Assembly (NCBI GenBank): GCA_016927685.1
Contig: JAFGMD010000016.1
Location: 1 to 50,652, forward strand
Direction of reading: 5' to 3'
Length of the DNA stretch: 50,652 nucleotides
Origin: Candidatus Falkowiibacteriota bacterium
GTDB lineage: Bacteria > Patescibacteriota > Patescibacteriia > CAIXNZ01
In this document: piece by piece, positions 33,606-42,097 of the stretch
Layout of the letters: each line of letters opens with the position of its first letter
How positions within the stretch are numbered: the stretch's first letter is position 1
The notes under the pieces: model-generated
What the model was told of the DNA's origin: nothing
The model's input: the letters and a program-made list of their open reading frames with translations, nothing else
The model's database searches: none
Program-made: the position numbers and the translations under genes

Positions 33606-33759
33606 CACAAAGCCCGCCACCAGGTGAACCTTTCGGCTCATATGCAAGTTTCCCTGCATAACGTAGGACACGCCCTGAATGACGGGGTTAATGTGTCCTA
33701 CGATTTGGTAACCATGCCCAATATTGCTATTGGGTTTAGGTCTAATATTAAGTTTTTCT
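33606..33759 (-). ncRNA. Structured 5' leader RNA of the NucS-like gene
   Basis: Four hairpins nearly touch each other on the minus strand. H1 CCCAATA-GCAA-TATTGGG (33734-33717). H2 CGTAGGACAC/GTGTCCTACG, perfect 10 bp, loop 21 nt with an inner CCC/GGG (33702-33662). H3 TATGCAGG-GAAA-CTTGCATA-like, 20 nt (33660-33641). H4 GAGCC-GAAA-GGTTC (33639-33626). Three loops are GNRA tetraloops, which is a mark of real folded RNA. The promoter is just upstream and the start codon about 36 nt downstream. It may be a riboswitch-like leader or a stable RNA; I match it to no known class. Confidence 0.55.
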
Positions 33760-33765
33760 AATACA

Positions 33766-33794
33766 ATTATACCTCAAACTTCTGGTTTCGTCCA
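33766..33794 (-). promoter_or_regulatory. Promoter of the leader and NucS-like gene
   Basis: On the minus strand TGGACG (33794-33789) and TATAAT (33771-33766) with a 17-bp spacer. The predicted start of transcription is near 33759, just before the first hairpin. Confidence 0.65.
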
Positions 33795-33993
33795 TTCTAG
33801 CTTAAATCCAAGACCTTGCGAAGCAAAGTTATCAACAGGCTGTTTTTATAATTTAATTATATGATTTGCAATAATTTCCAATAATAAGAATAAGAAGTTA
33901 TCTGGGCTAATGTCAGATTAATATCGGCTAAAAACTTGCAAATCGCATTTTGAAACTTGTCCAAACATAAAAGAAATTTTTATAAAAATGCTA

Positions 33994-34021
33994 TTGACGT
34001 CCTATTTGTGGGTGTTAAAAT
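33994..34021 (+). promoter_or_regulatory. Promoter of the ParB-methyltransferase/terminase cassette
   Basis: TTGACG at 33994-33999 and TAAAAT at 34016-34021 with a 16-bp spacer. It points away from the minus-strand promoter at 33766. Confidence 0.65.
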
Positions 34022-34027
34022 AAAATT

Positions 34028-34195
34028 AGATACAACTTAATAATTTTGGGTGGGCTAAGACCCCATCCTCCTGAACAGCTATATTAGCTGATAAAAACAA
34101 AACTGTGAGAAGTAAATTCACTCCCACGATTTTGATTTTATTGGCATAACGAGCTGTTTTTTATTTAAATAACATTAATTATTAAATTTAAAAGT
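34028..34195 (+). promoter_or_regulatory. Long 5' leader with hairpins before the ParB-methyltransferase gene
   Basis: About 168 nt lie between the promoter and the ATG at 34196. GGGTGGG (34048-34054) pairs with CCCATCC (34062-34068; one G-U). CAGCT-ATATT-AGCTG follows at 34076-34090. AACAGCT (34074-34080) can instead pair with AGCTGTT (34151-34157), which is followed by a T run. So two exclusive folds are possible, one with a terminator shape, as in attenuators. Confidence 0.45.
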
Positions 34196-35536
34196 ATGAA
34201 CAAAGAACACAAACAAAAGGCTGATTTAAAAATTGAGTATGTCTCAATTGAACTTGTTAAGCCTAATGAATCAAATCCGCGCAAAATGACGCCCAAACAA
34301 AAAGAAGACTTAAAGGAAAACATTCAAAAATTCGGATTTGTCGATCCGCTGATTCTAAATCAGCATAAAGGTCGTGAAAATTTTCTTATCGGCGGTCACC
34401 AGCGTTTAATCATTGCTAAAGAACTTGGACACAAAAAAGTGCCTGTTGTTTTTGTTGACTTGGATAAAGAAAAGGAAAATGAACTTTTAATTAGGCTTAA
34501 TAAAAATCAGGGCGAATGGGATATTAAACTTCTGGCGGATTTTGATCCCAAGTTGCTGGAAAGTATAGGCTTTACTTCTGATGAGCTAGATAATATTTTT
34601 CAGATCGAAGACAATCCCGAAGTCTTTGATTTAGACAAGGAATTAAAAAAACTGGACATTAATAAAATTAACATTAAAAAAGGCGATGTCTATCAGCTGG
34701 GTGGGCACCATTTAATGTGCGGAGATTCAACCATTGAAGCTGACATGCTTAAATTGATGGATGGTGTCAAAGCTGATATGTGCCTGACCGATCCTCCATA
34801 TATCTTAAATTATTTAGCGGGCAAAAAGAAAAAAGGCCAAGCCACAACTGGCTTTGGCTATAAAAGAGATCGCCGTTATTTGGAAACCGAAAGTTTGCCA
34901 GATGATTTTACGGAAAAATGGATGGCTAATATTAACAAAGTTCAAAAAGATGATTTTAGCATTATTGTTTACGAGAATTGGAAAAACATCAGGATCATCT
35001 GGAACGAAATGGAAAAATACTGGAAATTAAAAAATATGATAGTATGGCATTTACCTAATAGGTGCCAGGGATTTGCGGCCAAGAATAAATTCTTTAACAA
35101 ATATGATATAGCCATGGTCGGTACTTCAAAAGATCACAAAGGATTAGAACTTAATGATGAGGGCGAACTTCTAGAAAATGAGTATCAAACAGCCTTATAT
35201 GGCATCAGCGGACATGCGAAATGGGAATCGTACAAAAAAGGCAATAAATATTGTCCTACGGATTTTATTGAATATAAATCAGCCGATGAGAAAAACTCAG
35301 GTCAAGGAATTATCTTTGGCACTAAGCCGATAGAGATTTTAATCCCGTATATTAAAGTGCTGACCAAGCGAGATGATTTAATTATTGAACCTTTCGGTGG
35401 CAGTGGGTCAACTTTGATAGCTTCAGAAAAAATGAAACGTCGCTGTTACCTGATGGAAAAATCACCAGTCTATGCTGAAGTCATTAAACACCGCTGGGAA
35501 AAGCTGACCGGCTTGAAAGCTAAAAAACTAACCTAA
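34196..35536 (+). CDS. Phage-type ParB-domain DNA methyltransferase
   Basis: The N-terminal 130 residues are a ParB/Srx-like domain: YVSIELVKPNESNPRK, then LIGGHQRLIIAKELG with GGHQR at 66-70. The C-terminal part is an N4/N6 methyltransferase of the beta group: catalytic motif TDPPY (198-202), and the S-adenosylmethionine motif IIEPFGGSGSTL near residue 396, after IIFGTKPIEILIPYI. Such two-domain enzymes are standard in phages next to terminase genes, where they may protect phage DNA. It is 5 bp before the small terminase gene. Confidence 0.9.
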   Translation: MNKEHKQKADLKIEYVSIELVKPNESNPRKMTPKQKEDLKENIQKFGFVDPLILNQHKGRENFLIGGHQRLIIAKELGHKKVPVVFVDLDKEKENELLIRLNKNQGEWDIKLLADFDPKLLESIGFTSDELDNIFQIEDNPEVFDLDKELKKLDINKINIKKGDVYQLGGHHLMCGDSTIEADMLKLMDGVKADMCLTDPPYILNYLAGKKKKGQATTGFGYKRDRRYLETESLPDDFTEKWMANINKVQKDDFSIIVYENWKNIRIIWNEMEKYWKLKNMIVWHLPNRCQGFAAKNKFFNKYDIAMVGTSKDHKGLELNDEGELLENEYQTALYGISGHAKWESYKKGNKYCPTDFIEYKSADEKNSGQGIIFGTKPIEILIPYIKVLTKRDDLIIEPFGGSGSTLIASEKMKRRCYLMEKSPVYAEVIKHRWEKLTGLKAKKLT

Positions 35537-35541
35537 CCAAT

Positions 35542-35949
35542 ATGATTACCGATAAGACTAAAATTGCTTTAATTGAGCAGTTTAAACAAATGCCAATCAT
35601 TGAGGTGGCTTGTAAGAAAATCGGCATAGGTCGGGCGACTTTTTACCGCTGGAAAAAAAGTAATAAGGAGTTTGCCAAGCTTTCTGAAGAAGCTCTTACT
35701 TCCGGCCGACTATTTATCAATGACATGGCTGAAAGCCAGCTTTTACAGGCTATTAAGGAAGGCAATCTGACTGCCATAATTTTCTGGCTGAAATATAATA
35801 GCAAAAATTACGGCACAAAGATTGAAATTAAAGGCAGAATCAGATCCGAATCTGAAGCTTTATCAAAAGAGCAAAAGGCATTGATAAAAGAGGCATTAAA
35901 AAAATCGGTTTTGATCGAAAATGTCTCACATCCTGATAATAATGTTTAA
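35542..35949 (+). CDS. Phage terminase small subunit-like protein
   Basis: The 135-aa protein has an N-terminal helix-turn-helix (VACKKIGIGRATFYRWKKSNKEF), a central helical part (EALTSGRLFINDMAESQLLQAIKEGNLTA and IFWLKYNSKNYG), and a charged tail. This matches the phBC6A51-type small terminases that bind the packaging site of phage DNA. The end overlaps the start of the large subunit gene, which gives coupled translation. Confidence 0.82.
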   Translation: MITDKTKIALIEQFKQMPIIEVACKKIGIGRATFYRWKKSNKEFAKLSEEALTSGRLFINDMAESQLLQAIKEGNLTAIIFWLKYNSKNYGTKIEIKGRIRSESEALSKEQKALIKEALKKSVLIENVSHPDNNV

Positions 35950-37408
35950 ATATATGCCAAGCATACCCAATAATGATCAATTGATCAACAGAATTACTAA
36001 CGATAGTAATTTACGCATGGCAATTGCTAAAGCCAACCACCAATATTTTTTTGGTATTTATTTTAGTCATTATATTAAATACGAATCAGCCCCTTTTCAT
36101 AAAGAAATTTTTGCTCTGACTGAAAATAAAAATATCAAAACTGCAGTCATCCTGGCTTTTCGCGGATCTTCTAAATCAACTATTGTAACGCTTTCATATC
36201 CCTTATGGGCGATTCTAGGAGACATGCACAACAAGTTCGTTATAATAGTCGGGCAAACCCAACGGCAAGCTCGCCAGCATCTTTATAATATCAGATGTGA
36301 ACTATTATCCAATGAGTTGCTAAAACGAGACTTGGGTCCTTTTAAAGAGGAGGAAAATGAATGGGGCTCATATTCTTTAGTTTTGCCCTGGTATAATGCT
36401 CGCATTTCTGCCGTTTCCATGGAACAGACAATCCGAGGAATGAGACACGCTGAGCACCGCCCCGATTTGATTATTTGCGATGATATAGAGGACATTAATA
36501 CCGTACGTACAAAAGAAAGCAGGGACAAAATATTTGACTGGATCACTGGCGAAGTTATTCCTGCAGGCGATAATAATACTAAAATTATTTTCGTTGGTAA
36601 TCTTTTGCACGAGGACAGCTTATTAATGCGCTTAAAGCAAAAAGTTGAGAATAATGAATTCAATGCCGTGTTCAAACAAATTCCTTTACTGGATGAAAAT
36701 GATAAAATTGCTTGGCCTGGCAAATACCCTGACATGCAAGCAATTGAAACCGAAAAAAGAAAAATCGGCAGTGATACTGCTTTTCAAAGAGAATATCTGC
36801 TAAGGATTATTGCAAATGAAGATAGAGTTATTCAACGAGAATGGATTCAGTATTATGATGCCTTGCCGCTTGAATATCCCGTTGCCATAAATATTGGAGT
36901 TGATCTGGCTATTTCAGTAAAACAAACAGCTGATTGTACTGCTATGGTTTCAGCCTATGTTTATGGCCATAGAGAAACAAGCAAAATTTACATTCTGGCA
37001 AATCCTGTCAACGACAGAATCACGTTCCCCCAAACATTAAATCAAATTAGAATTATGCATCGTACTTATAATTCCTATTGCTCGTGTAAATTTTTTATTG
37101 AGGATGTCGGTTATCAAGCTTCTATTATCCAGCAATTAAAATCGGAATATTTAAACATAGAAGAATATAAAGTCCATGGCCAGGACAAATATTCAAGATT
37201 GGCTGTCATAAGCCATCTAGTTCAGGAGGGAAGAATTTTATTTCCGCGTAAAGGTGCTGAGTTGTTAATTCAGCAATTAGTCAATTTTGGCATAGAAAAG
37301 CATGATGATCTGGCCGATGCTTTTGCCATAGTTGTTCATAAAACAATAGAACGCACTTTTAATCGTTGCCGAGGATTTACCAGGGATCAGATGAATGTTA
37401 GGTTTTAG
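35921..37408 (+). CDS. Phage terminase large subunit
   Basis: This is the packaging motor: an ATPase plus nuclease. Walker A is RGSSKST (81-87), preceded by AVILAF; Walker B is LIICDDIED (183-191); the C-terminal RNase H-like nuclease begins INIGVDLAISVKQTADCT with the first metal aspartate, then FFIEDVGYQ and KHDDLADAFAIVVH with the last aspartates. All residues expected for activity are present. Start choice is uncertain: 35921 overlaps the small subunit by 29 bp, while ATGs at 35942 and 35954 are also possible. No portal or capsid gene follows. Confidence 0.9.
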   Translation: MSHILIIMFKYMPSIPNNDQLINRITNDSNLRMAIAKANHQYFFGIYFSHYIKYESAPFHKEIFALTENKNIKTAVILAFRGSSKSTIVTLSYPLWAILGDMHNKFVIIVGQTQRQARQHLYNIRCELLSNELLKRDLGPFKEEENEWGSYSLVLPWYNARISAVSMEQTIRGMRHAEHRPDLIICDDIEDINTVRTKESRDKIFDWITGEVIPAGDNNTKIIFVGNLLHEDSLLMRLKQKVENNEFNAVFKQIPLLDENDKIAWPGKYPDMQAIETEKRKIGSDTAFQREYLLRIIANEDRVIQREWIQYYDALPLEYPVAINIGVDLAISVKQTADCTAMVSAYVYGHRETSKIYILANPVNDRITFPQTLNQIRIMHRTYNSYCSCKFFIEDVGYQASIIQQLKSEYLNIEEYKVHGQDKYSRLAVISHLVQEGRILFPRKGAELLIQQLVNFGIEKHDDLADAFAIVVHKTIERTFNRCRGFTRDQMNVRF

Positions 37409-37441
37409 AGCCTTTAAAGTTATCTACAGCCAGCCTGGACT

Positions 37442-37527
37442 CCCTGAAAGGGTTGCGTCATTCCTTGTCTTAGGTAATAACTATTAACCTAAAAGACTAT
37501 GGGACAAGGATTAACGCAACTTCAGGG
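37442..37527. repeat. Long imperfect inverted repeat over the recombinase start
   Basis: CCCTGAAAGGGTTGCGTCATTCCTTGTC (arm 1, 37442-37469) mirrors GACAAGGATTAACGCAACTTCAGGG (37503-37527); shared cores are CCCTGAA, GTTGCGT and TCCTTGTC. The centre TTAGGTAATAACTATTAACCTAA is itself nearly palindromic. The recombinase ATG (37499) lies between the arms. It could be an attachment or crossover site, an operator, or both. Confidence 0.6.
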
Positions 37528-38833
37528 CAATTCAGGGGCTTTAAGCAACAATCAGGCGGTTTTGAGGCCAAAGATAAGCTACTGCCTCTATGCCCGTAAA
37601 TCAACCGAAGCCGAGGAACGGCAAGCCCTTTCCATTGATTCGCAGATCAAAGAGATGCTTAAGATTGCGGAAAGGGATAATTTGGAGATAATTGATGTCA
37701 GGCGTGAAAGCCATTCAGCCAAAGCTTCGGGTGAGAGACCTGTTTTCAAGAGCCTGCTTGAAGACATTAGACTGGGCAAGTTCAACGGCATCTTAACTTG
37801 GGCGCCTGACAGGTTAAGCCGTAATGCAGGCGATCTGGGCGAATTGGTAGATTTAATGGATCATAAACAGCTAATTGAGATCAAAACATTTAGCCAAAAA
37901 TTTACTGATTCGCCCAATGAAAAATTTCTCTTAATGATTTTAGGAAGTCAGGCTAAGTTGGAAAATGATAATCGAGGTATGAATGTTAAAAGAGGATTAA
38001 GGACTCGAGTAGAAATGGGATTATGGCCACATACTGCACCGACTGGTTATCTTAATGAAAAAAGGACTGACAAAAAATGCCAGATCTTAGTTGATCCCGA
38101 GCGTGGATCGATAATCAAGAAAATGTTTGAACTGGTCGGCAATGAAAAATTGAGCGGACGCAAAATTTATAAATGGCTGACTGAGATAAATTTTAAAACT
38201 ATAAACAATAAACCTTTAGCCCTTAGCAACGTTTACAGGATATTAGTCACGCCATTTTATTATGGAGTCTTTGAATATCCGAGTAACAGCGGTAATTGGT
38301 ACACTGGTAAACATTCTCCGCTTATTTCCAAAGAGTTATTTGATAAGGTGCAAGAGCAATTAACCAGAGATAATATTGTTAAACAATACGGCAAAGAATT
38401 CTCCTTCACAAAAGTCATGCAGTGCGGTTTATGCGGATCGGGCATTACTGCCCAAGAAAAATTCAAAAAGCAAAAAAACGGCAATGTCCATCATTACATT
38501 TACTATGGTTGCACCCGAGGCAAAGACAAAGACTGTAAGTCCGGGTATATCAGAGAGGAAGATTTAATAAAACAGCTGGTTAAGCTGATGGATAACATAG
38601 ACTTTGATAAAATTACCTTAAAACATAAATTTGAAATCGAGATGGAAAGGTTTAGCAAATTCCAAAGATCTATACTTGGACTAAAAGAGGATAATAAAAA
38701 GACCAAGAAGCTTGATCTTAAGGATTATGCCAAGTACATACTGACTGATGGTACAAAAATTGAGCAAAGAGAATTATTAATGTGCTTGAGAAGTAAAGTG
38801 GTGCTGAATAATAAGGTGGTGAGTTTAGAATAA
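37499..38833 (+). CDS. Large serine recombinase (site-specific integrase)
   Basis: The catalytic resolvase domain begins ISYCLYARKST with the nucleophile Ser35, followed by SIDSQIKEMLKIAERDNLE and ILTWAPDRLSRNAGDLGELVDLM with the active-site arginines. Then the Recombinase domain (GLWPHTAPTGYLN, and a helix with LSGRKIYKWLTEINFKT), and a zinc ribbon CGLCGSGITAQEK with two later cysteines (YYGCTRGKDKDCKSGY). A short coiled coil ends it. 444 aa is normal. The first 25 residues (MGQGLTQLQGNSGAL...) come from inside the inverted repeat and may not be translated; a TTG at 37562 is an alternative. It probably integrates the cassette. Confidence 0.92.
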   Translation: MGQGLTQLQGNSGALSNNQAVLRPKISYCLYARKSTEAEERQALSIDSQIKEMLKIAERDNLEIIDVRRESHSAKASGERPVFKSLLEDIRLGKFNGILTWAPDRLSRNAGDLGELVDLMDHKQLIEIKTFSQKFTDSPNEKFLLMILGSQAKLENDNRGMNVKRGLRTRVEMGLWPHTAPTGYLNEKRTDKKCQILVDPERGSIIKKMFELVGNEKLSGRKIYKWLTEINFKTINNKPLALSNVYRILVTPFYYGVFEYPSNSGNWYTGKHSPLISKELFDKVQEQLTRDNIVKQYGKEFSFTKVMQCGLCGSGITAQEKFKKQKNGNVHHYIYYGCTRGKDKDCKSGYIREEDLIKQLVKLMDNIDFDKITLKHKFEIEMERFSKFQRSILGLKEDNKKTKKLDLKDYAKYILTDGTKIEQRELLMCLRSKVVLNNKVVSLE

Positions 38834-38868
38834 ATATAAAAGCACGATTGGAGTCGTGCTTTTATATT
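38833..38868. terminator. Bidirectional terminator between the recombinase and TPR membrane genes
   Basis: AATATAAAAGCACGA (38833-38847) and TCGTGCTTTTATATT (38854-38868) form a perfect 15-bp stem with loop TTGGAG. Confidence 0.9.
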
Positions 38869-38880
38869 ACTTAATATTTT

Positions 38881-40344
38881 CTAATTTGTAATAAGTTTTT
38901 CGGCTGCATCTAAAAGGATCTTCATGTCGGTATTGTTTTTTCCTTTATCTAGAAATAAATTATAATATTCAATAGCCTTTCCCTTATCACCTAATACCTT
39001 GGCATAAACGAAGATTAACGAGAAATAAAATTGATTCTTCTGCTCGTCTGTTATGGCCTCCAAAAGAGAAGGGATTATTTGCTTATGAAATATAGCTTTA
39101 TCAATAGTTCCTATGTGTTTATTTTTGATATTCTTATATATACGCAAGCCTTCCTCAAGATTTTTTTGATCAGTGAGGTAAAAGTGCAAAAATGCTTCAT
39201 TGAATCTCCAAACTGCATTACACTGATATCGCTGAGCTTCTTTTAAAGCATTAAGTGCCTCGTCTATTTTTTTATTTTTATAATGTAAGACGCTTAAAAG
39301 TATATAAGCATCATAATAATTTGGCTTAAATTTAACAGCTTTTTCTGTCTCATTAAAGGCGATATTTAACCAATCTTGTCCAATTTTATTATTAGTAAAA
39401 ACTTGAGCAATAGAAAGATGACTAAATGCAAGGTGGTTTTTTGCATATAATTCTAAATCTGGTCTTAAAACAGAATTCCCAAGTAGCTTATCAAGAAAAG
39501 TAATTGCTAAAATTGGGTTTTGAGAATAGAACGAGCTTATTCCAATAGCAAAATAAGCATTTTCCCGAATATTATTTGCTACGCCTTCTAACATCTTGCC
39601 CGAATTATTTTCCTCAAATTCCCATTTCTGACTATGCAAATGCTTAGAAAATTTCCTAGACATTAGCTGGCTAATATTGATCGGTACGGTCTTGTGCCCG
39701 ACTAAATATTCAAGTTCATATTTATATTGATTTTTTGCGTCATACTTTTCATTTTTAACATACCCATAAATTGTGAAAATGATATTAGTTTTTCGGGTAT
39801 ATTTATGAGCCAAAAACCTATTAGTAAATTTCTTATAAAAACGATTAGCGTGATAATCATTAATTTTTATAATCTTAAAAAGGTGACCAAATTTTTCTTG
39901 ATCAAGTACTTTCTCAAGCTCCCTTACTATTTGATCTCTATAATAAAGTGCTGCTTTTAGCTTTTTGACTCCCACTAAATCGTAGGTAAATGCTACCCCA
40001 ATACCTATCTTATTTTTGGGACATCGGGGATATCTAATTATAAAAATATAATAAATTAAAACATACACCAAGAAAATCGACCCTAAAATATACCTCCAAA
40101 TTTTATAATCAAAAAGATCCACAATGTAGCTCAGAACATTAAACCCTAAAGCTATACGAGAGATGCCAGATACTAATAAAATAAAAATGAGAACAGGTAT
40201 TATGAAATAAGAAAAAAAGAAAAATAAGTACCCAGTATAAAGGGCAAAATTCCTATGGTACATCAATTTGCGAACGTGGAGTTTTAAACCCCAAATGTCC
40301 CTAACTATATCTTTAATTGTTTGGTAATTGTCTTGTTTTTCCAT
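38881..40344 (-). CDS. Membrane-anchored TPR protein
   Basis: Residues 35-65 and 83-107 contain membrane helices (YLFFFFSYFIIPVLIFILLV and YILGSIFLVYVLIYYIFII). Residues 115-260 form a soluble domain of unknown type with IGIGVAFTYD. From about 260 the protein is TPR-like: helix pairs such as ENAYFAIGISSFYSQNPILAITFLDKL, PNYYDAYILLSVLHYKNKKIDEALNALKEA and FYFSLIFVYAKVLGDKGKAIEYYNLFLD. It shares its upstream 87-bp repeat with the TPR-nuclease gene at 21039, so the two may be co-regulated. It may be a sensor or scaffold; no enzyme motif is visible. Confidence 0.7.
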   Translation of the reverse strand: MEKQDNYQTIKDIVRDIWGLKLHVRKLMYHRNFALYTGYLFFFFSYFIIPVLIFILLVSGISRIALGFNVLSYIVDLFDYKIWRYILGSIFLVYVLIYYIFIIRYPRCPKNKIGIGVAFTYDLVGVKKLKAALYYRDQIVRELEKVLDQEKFGHLFKIIKINDYHANRFYKKFTNRFLAHKYTRKTNIIFTIYGYVKNEKYDAKNQYKYELEYLVGHKTVPINISQLMSRKFSKHLHSQKWEFEENNSGKMLEGVANNIRENAYFAIGISSFYSQNPILAITFLDKLLGNSVLRPDLELYAKNHLAFSHLSIAQVFTNNKIGQDWLNIAFNETEKAVKFKPNYYDAYILLSVLHYKNKKIDEALNALKEAQRYQCNAVWRFNEAFLHFYLTDQKNLEEGLRIYKNIKNKHIGTIDKAIFHKQIIPSLLEAITDEQKNQFYFSLIFVYAKVLGDKGKAIEYYNLFLDKGKNNTDMKILLDAAEKLITN

Positions 40345-40360
40345 TTATTTAATAAATCAT

Positions 40361-40447
40361 TTAGAGTTTACCATAAAATAAAAAATAGCACGAATAGTGC
40401 CATTTTTTAGACCACTCGGGTCGCTCGATAAAAAAGTCTTGTGGCTG
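40361..40447. repeat. 87-bp direct repeat, right copy
   Basis: Matches 22519-22605 over 87 bp without gaps. It ends 17 bp before the start of the TPR membrane gene. The next 110 bp up to 40557 hold no gene and no clear feature. Confidence 0.85.
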
Positions 40448-40556
40448 GCTACTGTGGTTCAGAACCACCATGATTAGGAAACCTTAGGGCTTTTTTGAGG
40501 TCTGATTTAATGCAAATTCCCCTCAATCCCGACTATATAATCCTTAATAATAATAT

Positions 40557-40585
40557 AAAAAGACTGCATACATATGCAGTCTTTT
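40557..40585. terminator. Terminator at the end of the kinase-like gene
   Basis: AGACTGCATA and TATGCAGTCT pair perfectly (10 bp) with A and T runs outside. On the minus strand it follows the stop at 40597. Confidence 0.85.
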
Positions 40586-40596
40586 CTGCTTAAGTT

Positions 40597-41217
40597 CTAT
40601 TTTTCAATAAAACTTAAAACATCTGTAATGGCTTTTTCAATTTTCTCATCATTTTTAATGATGGTTTTATCTTGTTCTTCAATGGAGAAATTCTTGGTAA
40701 TTTCTTTCCAGAATTTCAGTTCCGCATCTTGAGAGTCAGATATACTTTCCAAAGTAGCAACCTGATCACCGATATTTTTTTGCCTTTCTTTGATACGTTG
40801 CAGAACTAGTTCAGGTTTTGCTTCTAGGAAAATAAACCTGATCCTAAATTTTCTTTGGAAAATTTTTATTAAGCGATTATCAATAGCTTGAATAAAAGGT
40901 TCATCCTCATTAATGTCTTTTTTCTCCAAGTTCATTGCCAATGCCTTTTTCATTTTAAATGCATAGTGACAGTCAATCAGCATTATTTCCTGATCGCTTT
41001 CCTGAAAACGATCAGCTAATAATTCAGCTGCTTGTTCTATTAATTCCTCATAATGCTGAGGAATTTCCTCCCAATTATATCCTTTTTTCTCTCCGACTTC
41101 AATTAAAGCTCTTTTTTGCTTGCCAATCAAATATCCTTTATTTCGCTGTAAAGTTTCGGTAATAACAGTTTTACCGCAACTATTTACCCCTCCTATGAAA
41201 ATTACTTGTTTTATCAT
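40597..41217 (-). CDS. P-loop nucleotide kinase-like protein
   Basis: The Walker A motif GGVNSCGKT is at residues 9-17, after a hydrophobic strand. EIMLIDCHYAFKM (about 77-89) could be Walker B (LIDCHY) with a DxH as in NMP kinase-like proteins. RFIFLEAKPELVLQRIKERQK is the kinase lid and the family strand. It resembles the adenylate/cytidylate kinase-like AAA_33 group with unknown substrate. A good Shine-Dalgarno (AGGAGAAA) precedes the ATG. It is 46 bp downstream of the deazaguanine operon and may share its transcript. Confidence 0.75.
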   Translation of the reverse strand: MIKQVIFIGGVNSCGKTVITETLQRNKGYLIGKQKRALIEVGEKKGYNWEEIPQHYEELIEQAAELLADRFQESDQEIMLIDCHYAFKMKKALAMNLEKKDINEDEPFIQAIDNRLIKIFQRKFRIRFIFLEAKPELVLQRIKERQKNIGDQVATLESISDSQDAELKFWKEITKNFSIEEQDKTIIKNDEKIEKAITDVLSFIEK

Positions 41218-41263
41218 AATTTTTCTCCTTTTTTATATAAATTAACAAAAATTTATCATATTG

Positions 41264-42097
41264 TCAATGACTCTTAATAAACGATAATAATATCTTTAAA
41301 ATTCTCCTTCCACTACTAGATGCTGTACTACTAGCTTCACGTGTATGAGGTAGGTTATTATATTTAATAAATTTCACATGATTATGACTTGACTTAATCA
41401 ATTTTGTATAAAAATCTAAACTTTGATTAAAAAAAACAGTTTGATCATTCTTGCCATGAAGTAATAATATGGGGAAGTCTGATTTTAGTTTATTCACAAA
41501 AAGAATAGAAGATCTTTTATTATAAGGAAAATTATTTGTATTATATTTTCCCAATAATTCTTTTAAATGTTTTTGCTTCGTTGTCTTAAATTGTTCTTTA
41601 ATATTATAAAATCCTGAAATAAGAAAAAGAGCATTAAACAAATTATATTTCAATTCAGCTAAAACAAAGGAATTGCATGTCCTTGATATACCGAGACCAT
41701 AAATTCTGGTTTTATCAATAAAATTAAAATCATTTAATATTCTAACTCCATATGCAATATCATCTACTTCCTTACCAGCAACTTCATTATAATTTTGAAA
41801 TTTTGTTCCATATCCATAACTTCCTCTTTTATCTATATATAAAACTGCGATATTATTCTTAATTAAATGCCAACACCAATTTAAATGAAAATCATCAAAA
41901 TTCTTTGACTCTTTAAAATAAAAACTTCCATGAATACCAGCTGAACAAGTAACTACGCATGGTATTTTTTGTTTAATATTCTTTTTGGGATATATAAAAT
42001 AAGCTGGAATTGCTAAACCATCTACACTTTTAAAAGTGTACTTATTAATAGTGAGTTTTCTATTATTATTGAATTTTATATTTATTTCTTTATTCAT
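41264..42097 (-). CDS. Alpha/beta hydrolase, prolyl-oligopeptidase/dienelactone type
   Basis: Residues 42-60 (KQKIPCVVTCSAGIHGSFY) and 84-98 (AVLYIDKRGSYGYG) are the S9-type start with the oxyanion region. The nucleophile is Ser138 in GLGISRTCN (consensus GxSxxG, last glycine changed to Cys), the acid is Asp218 in LLLHGKNDQTV, and the histidine is His251 in NNLPHTRE. It has the full triad and no signal peptide. The substrate is unknown; in this operon it could release or transfer an acyl or peptidyl group from the product. It is the last gene of the operon and overlaps the radical SAM gene by 4 bp. Confidence 0.8.
   Translation of the reverse strand: MNKEINIKFNNNRKLTINKYTFKSVDGLAIPAYFIYPKKNIKQKIPCVVTCSAGIHGSFYFKESKNFDDFHLNWCWHLIKNNIAVLYIDKRGSYGYGTKFQNYNEVAGKEVDDIAYGVRILNDFNFIDKTRIYGLGISRTCNSFVLAELKYNLFNALFLISGFYNIKEQFKTTKQKHLKELLGKYNTNNFPYNKRSSILFVNKLKSDFPILLLHGKNDQTVFFNQSLDFYTKLIKSSHNHVKFIKYNNLPHTREASSTASSSGRRILKILLSFIKSH

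Noticed and set aside
33606..33759. IscB/TnpB guide RNA, RNase P RNA, tmRNA or SRP RNA
   Set aside because: No IscB or TnpB gene is present, and the conserved cores of the other RNAs do not occur.
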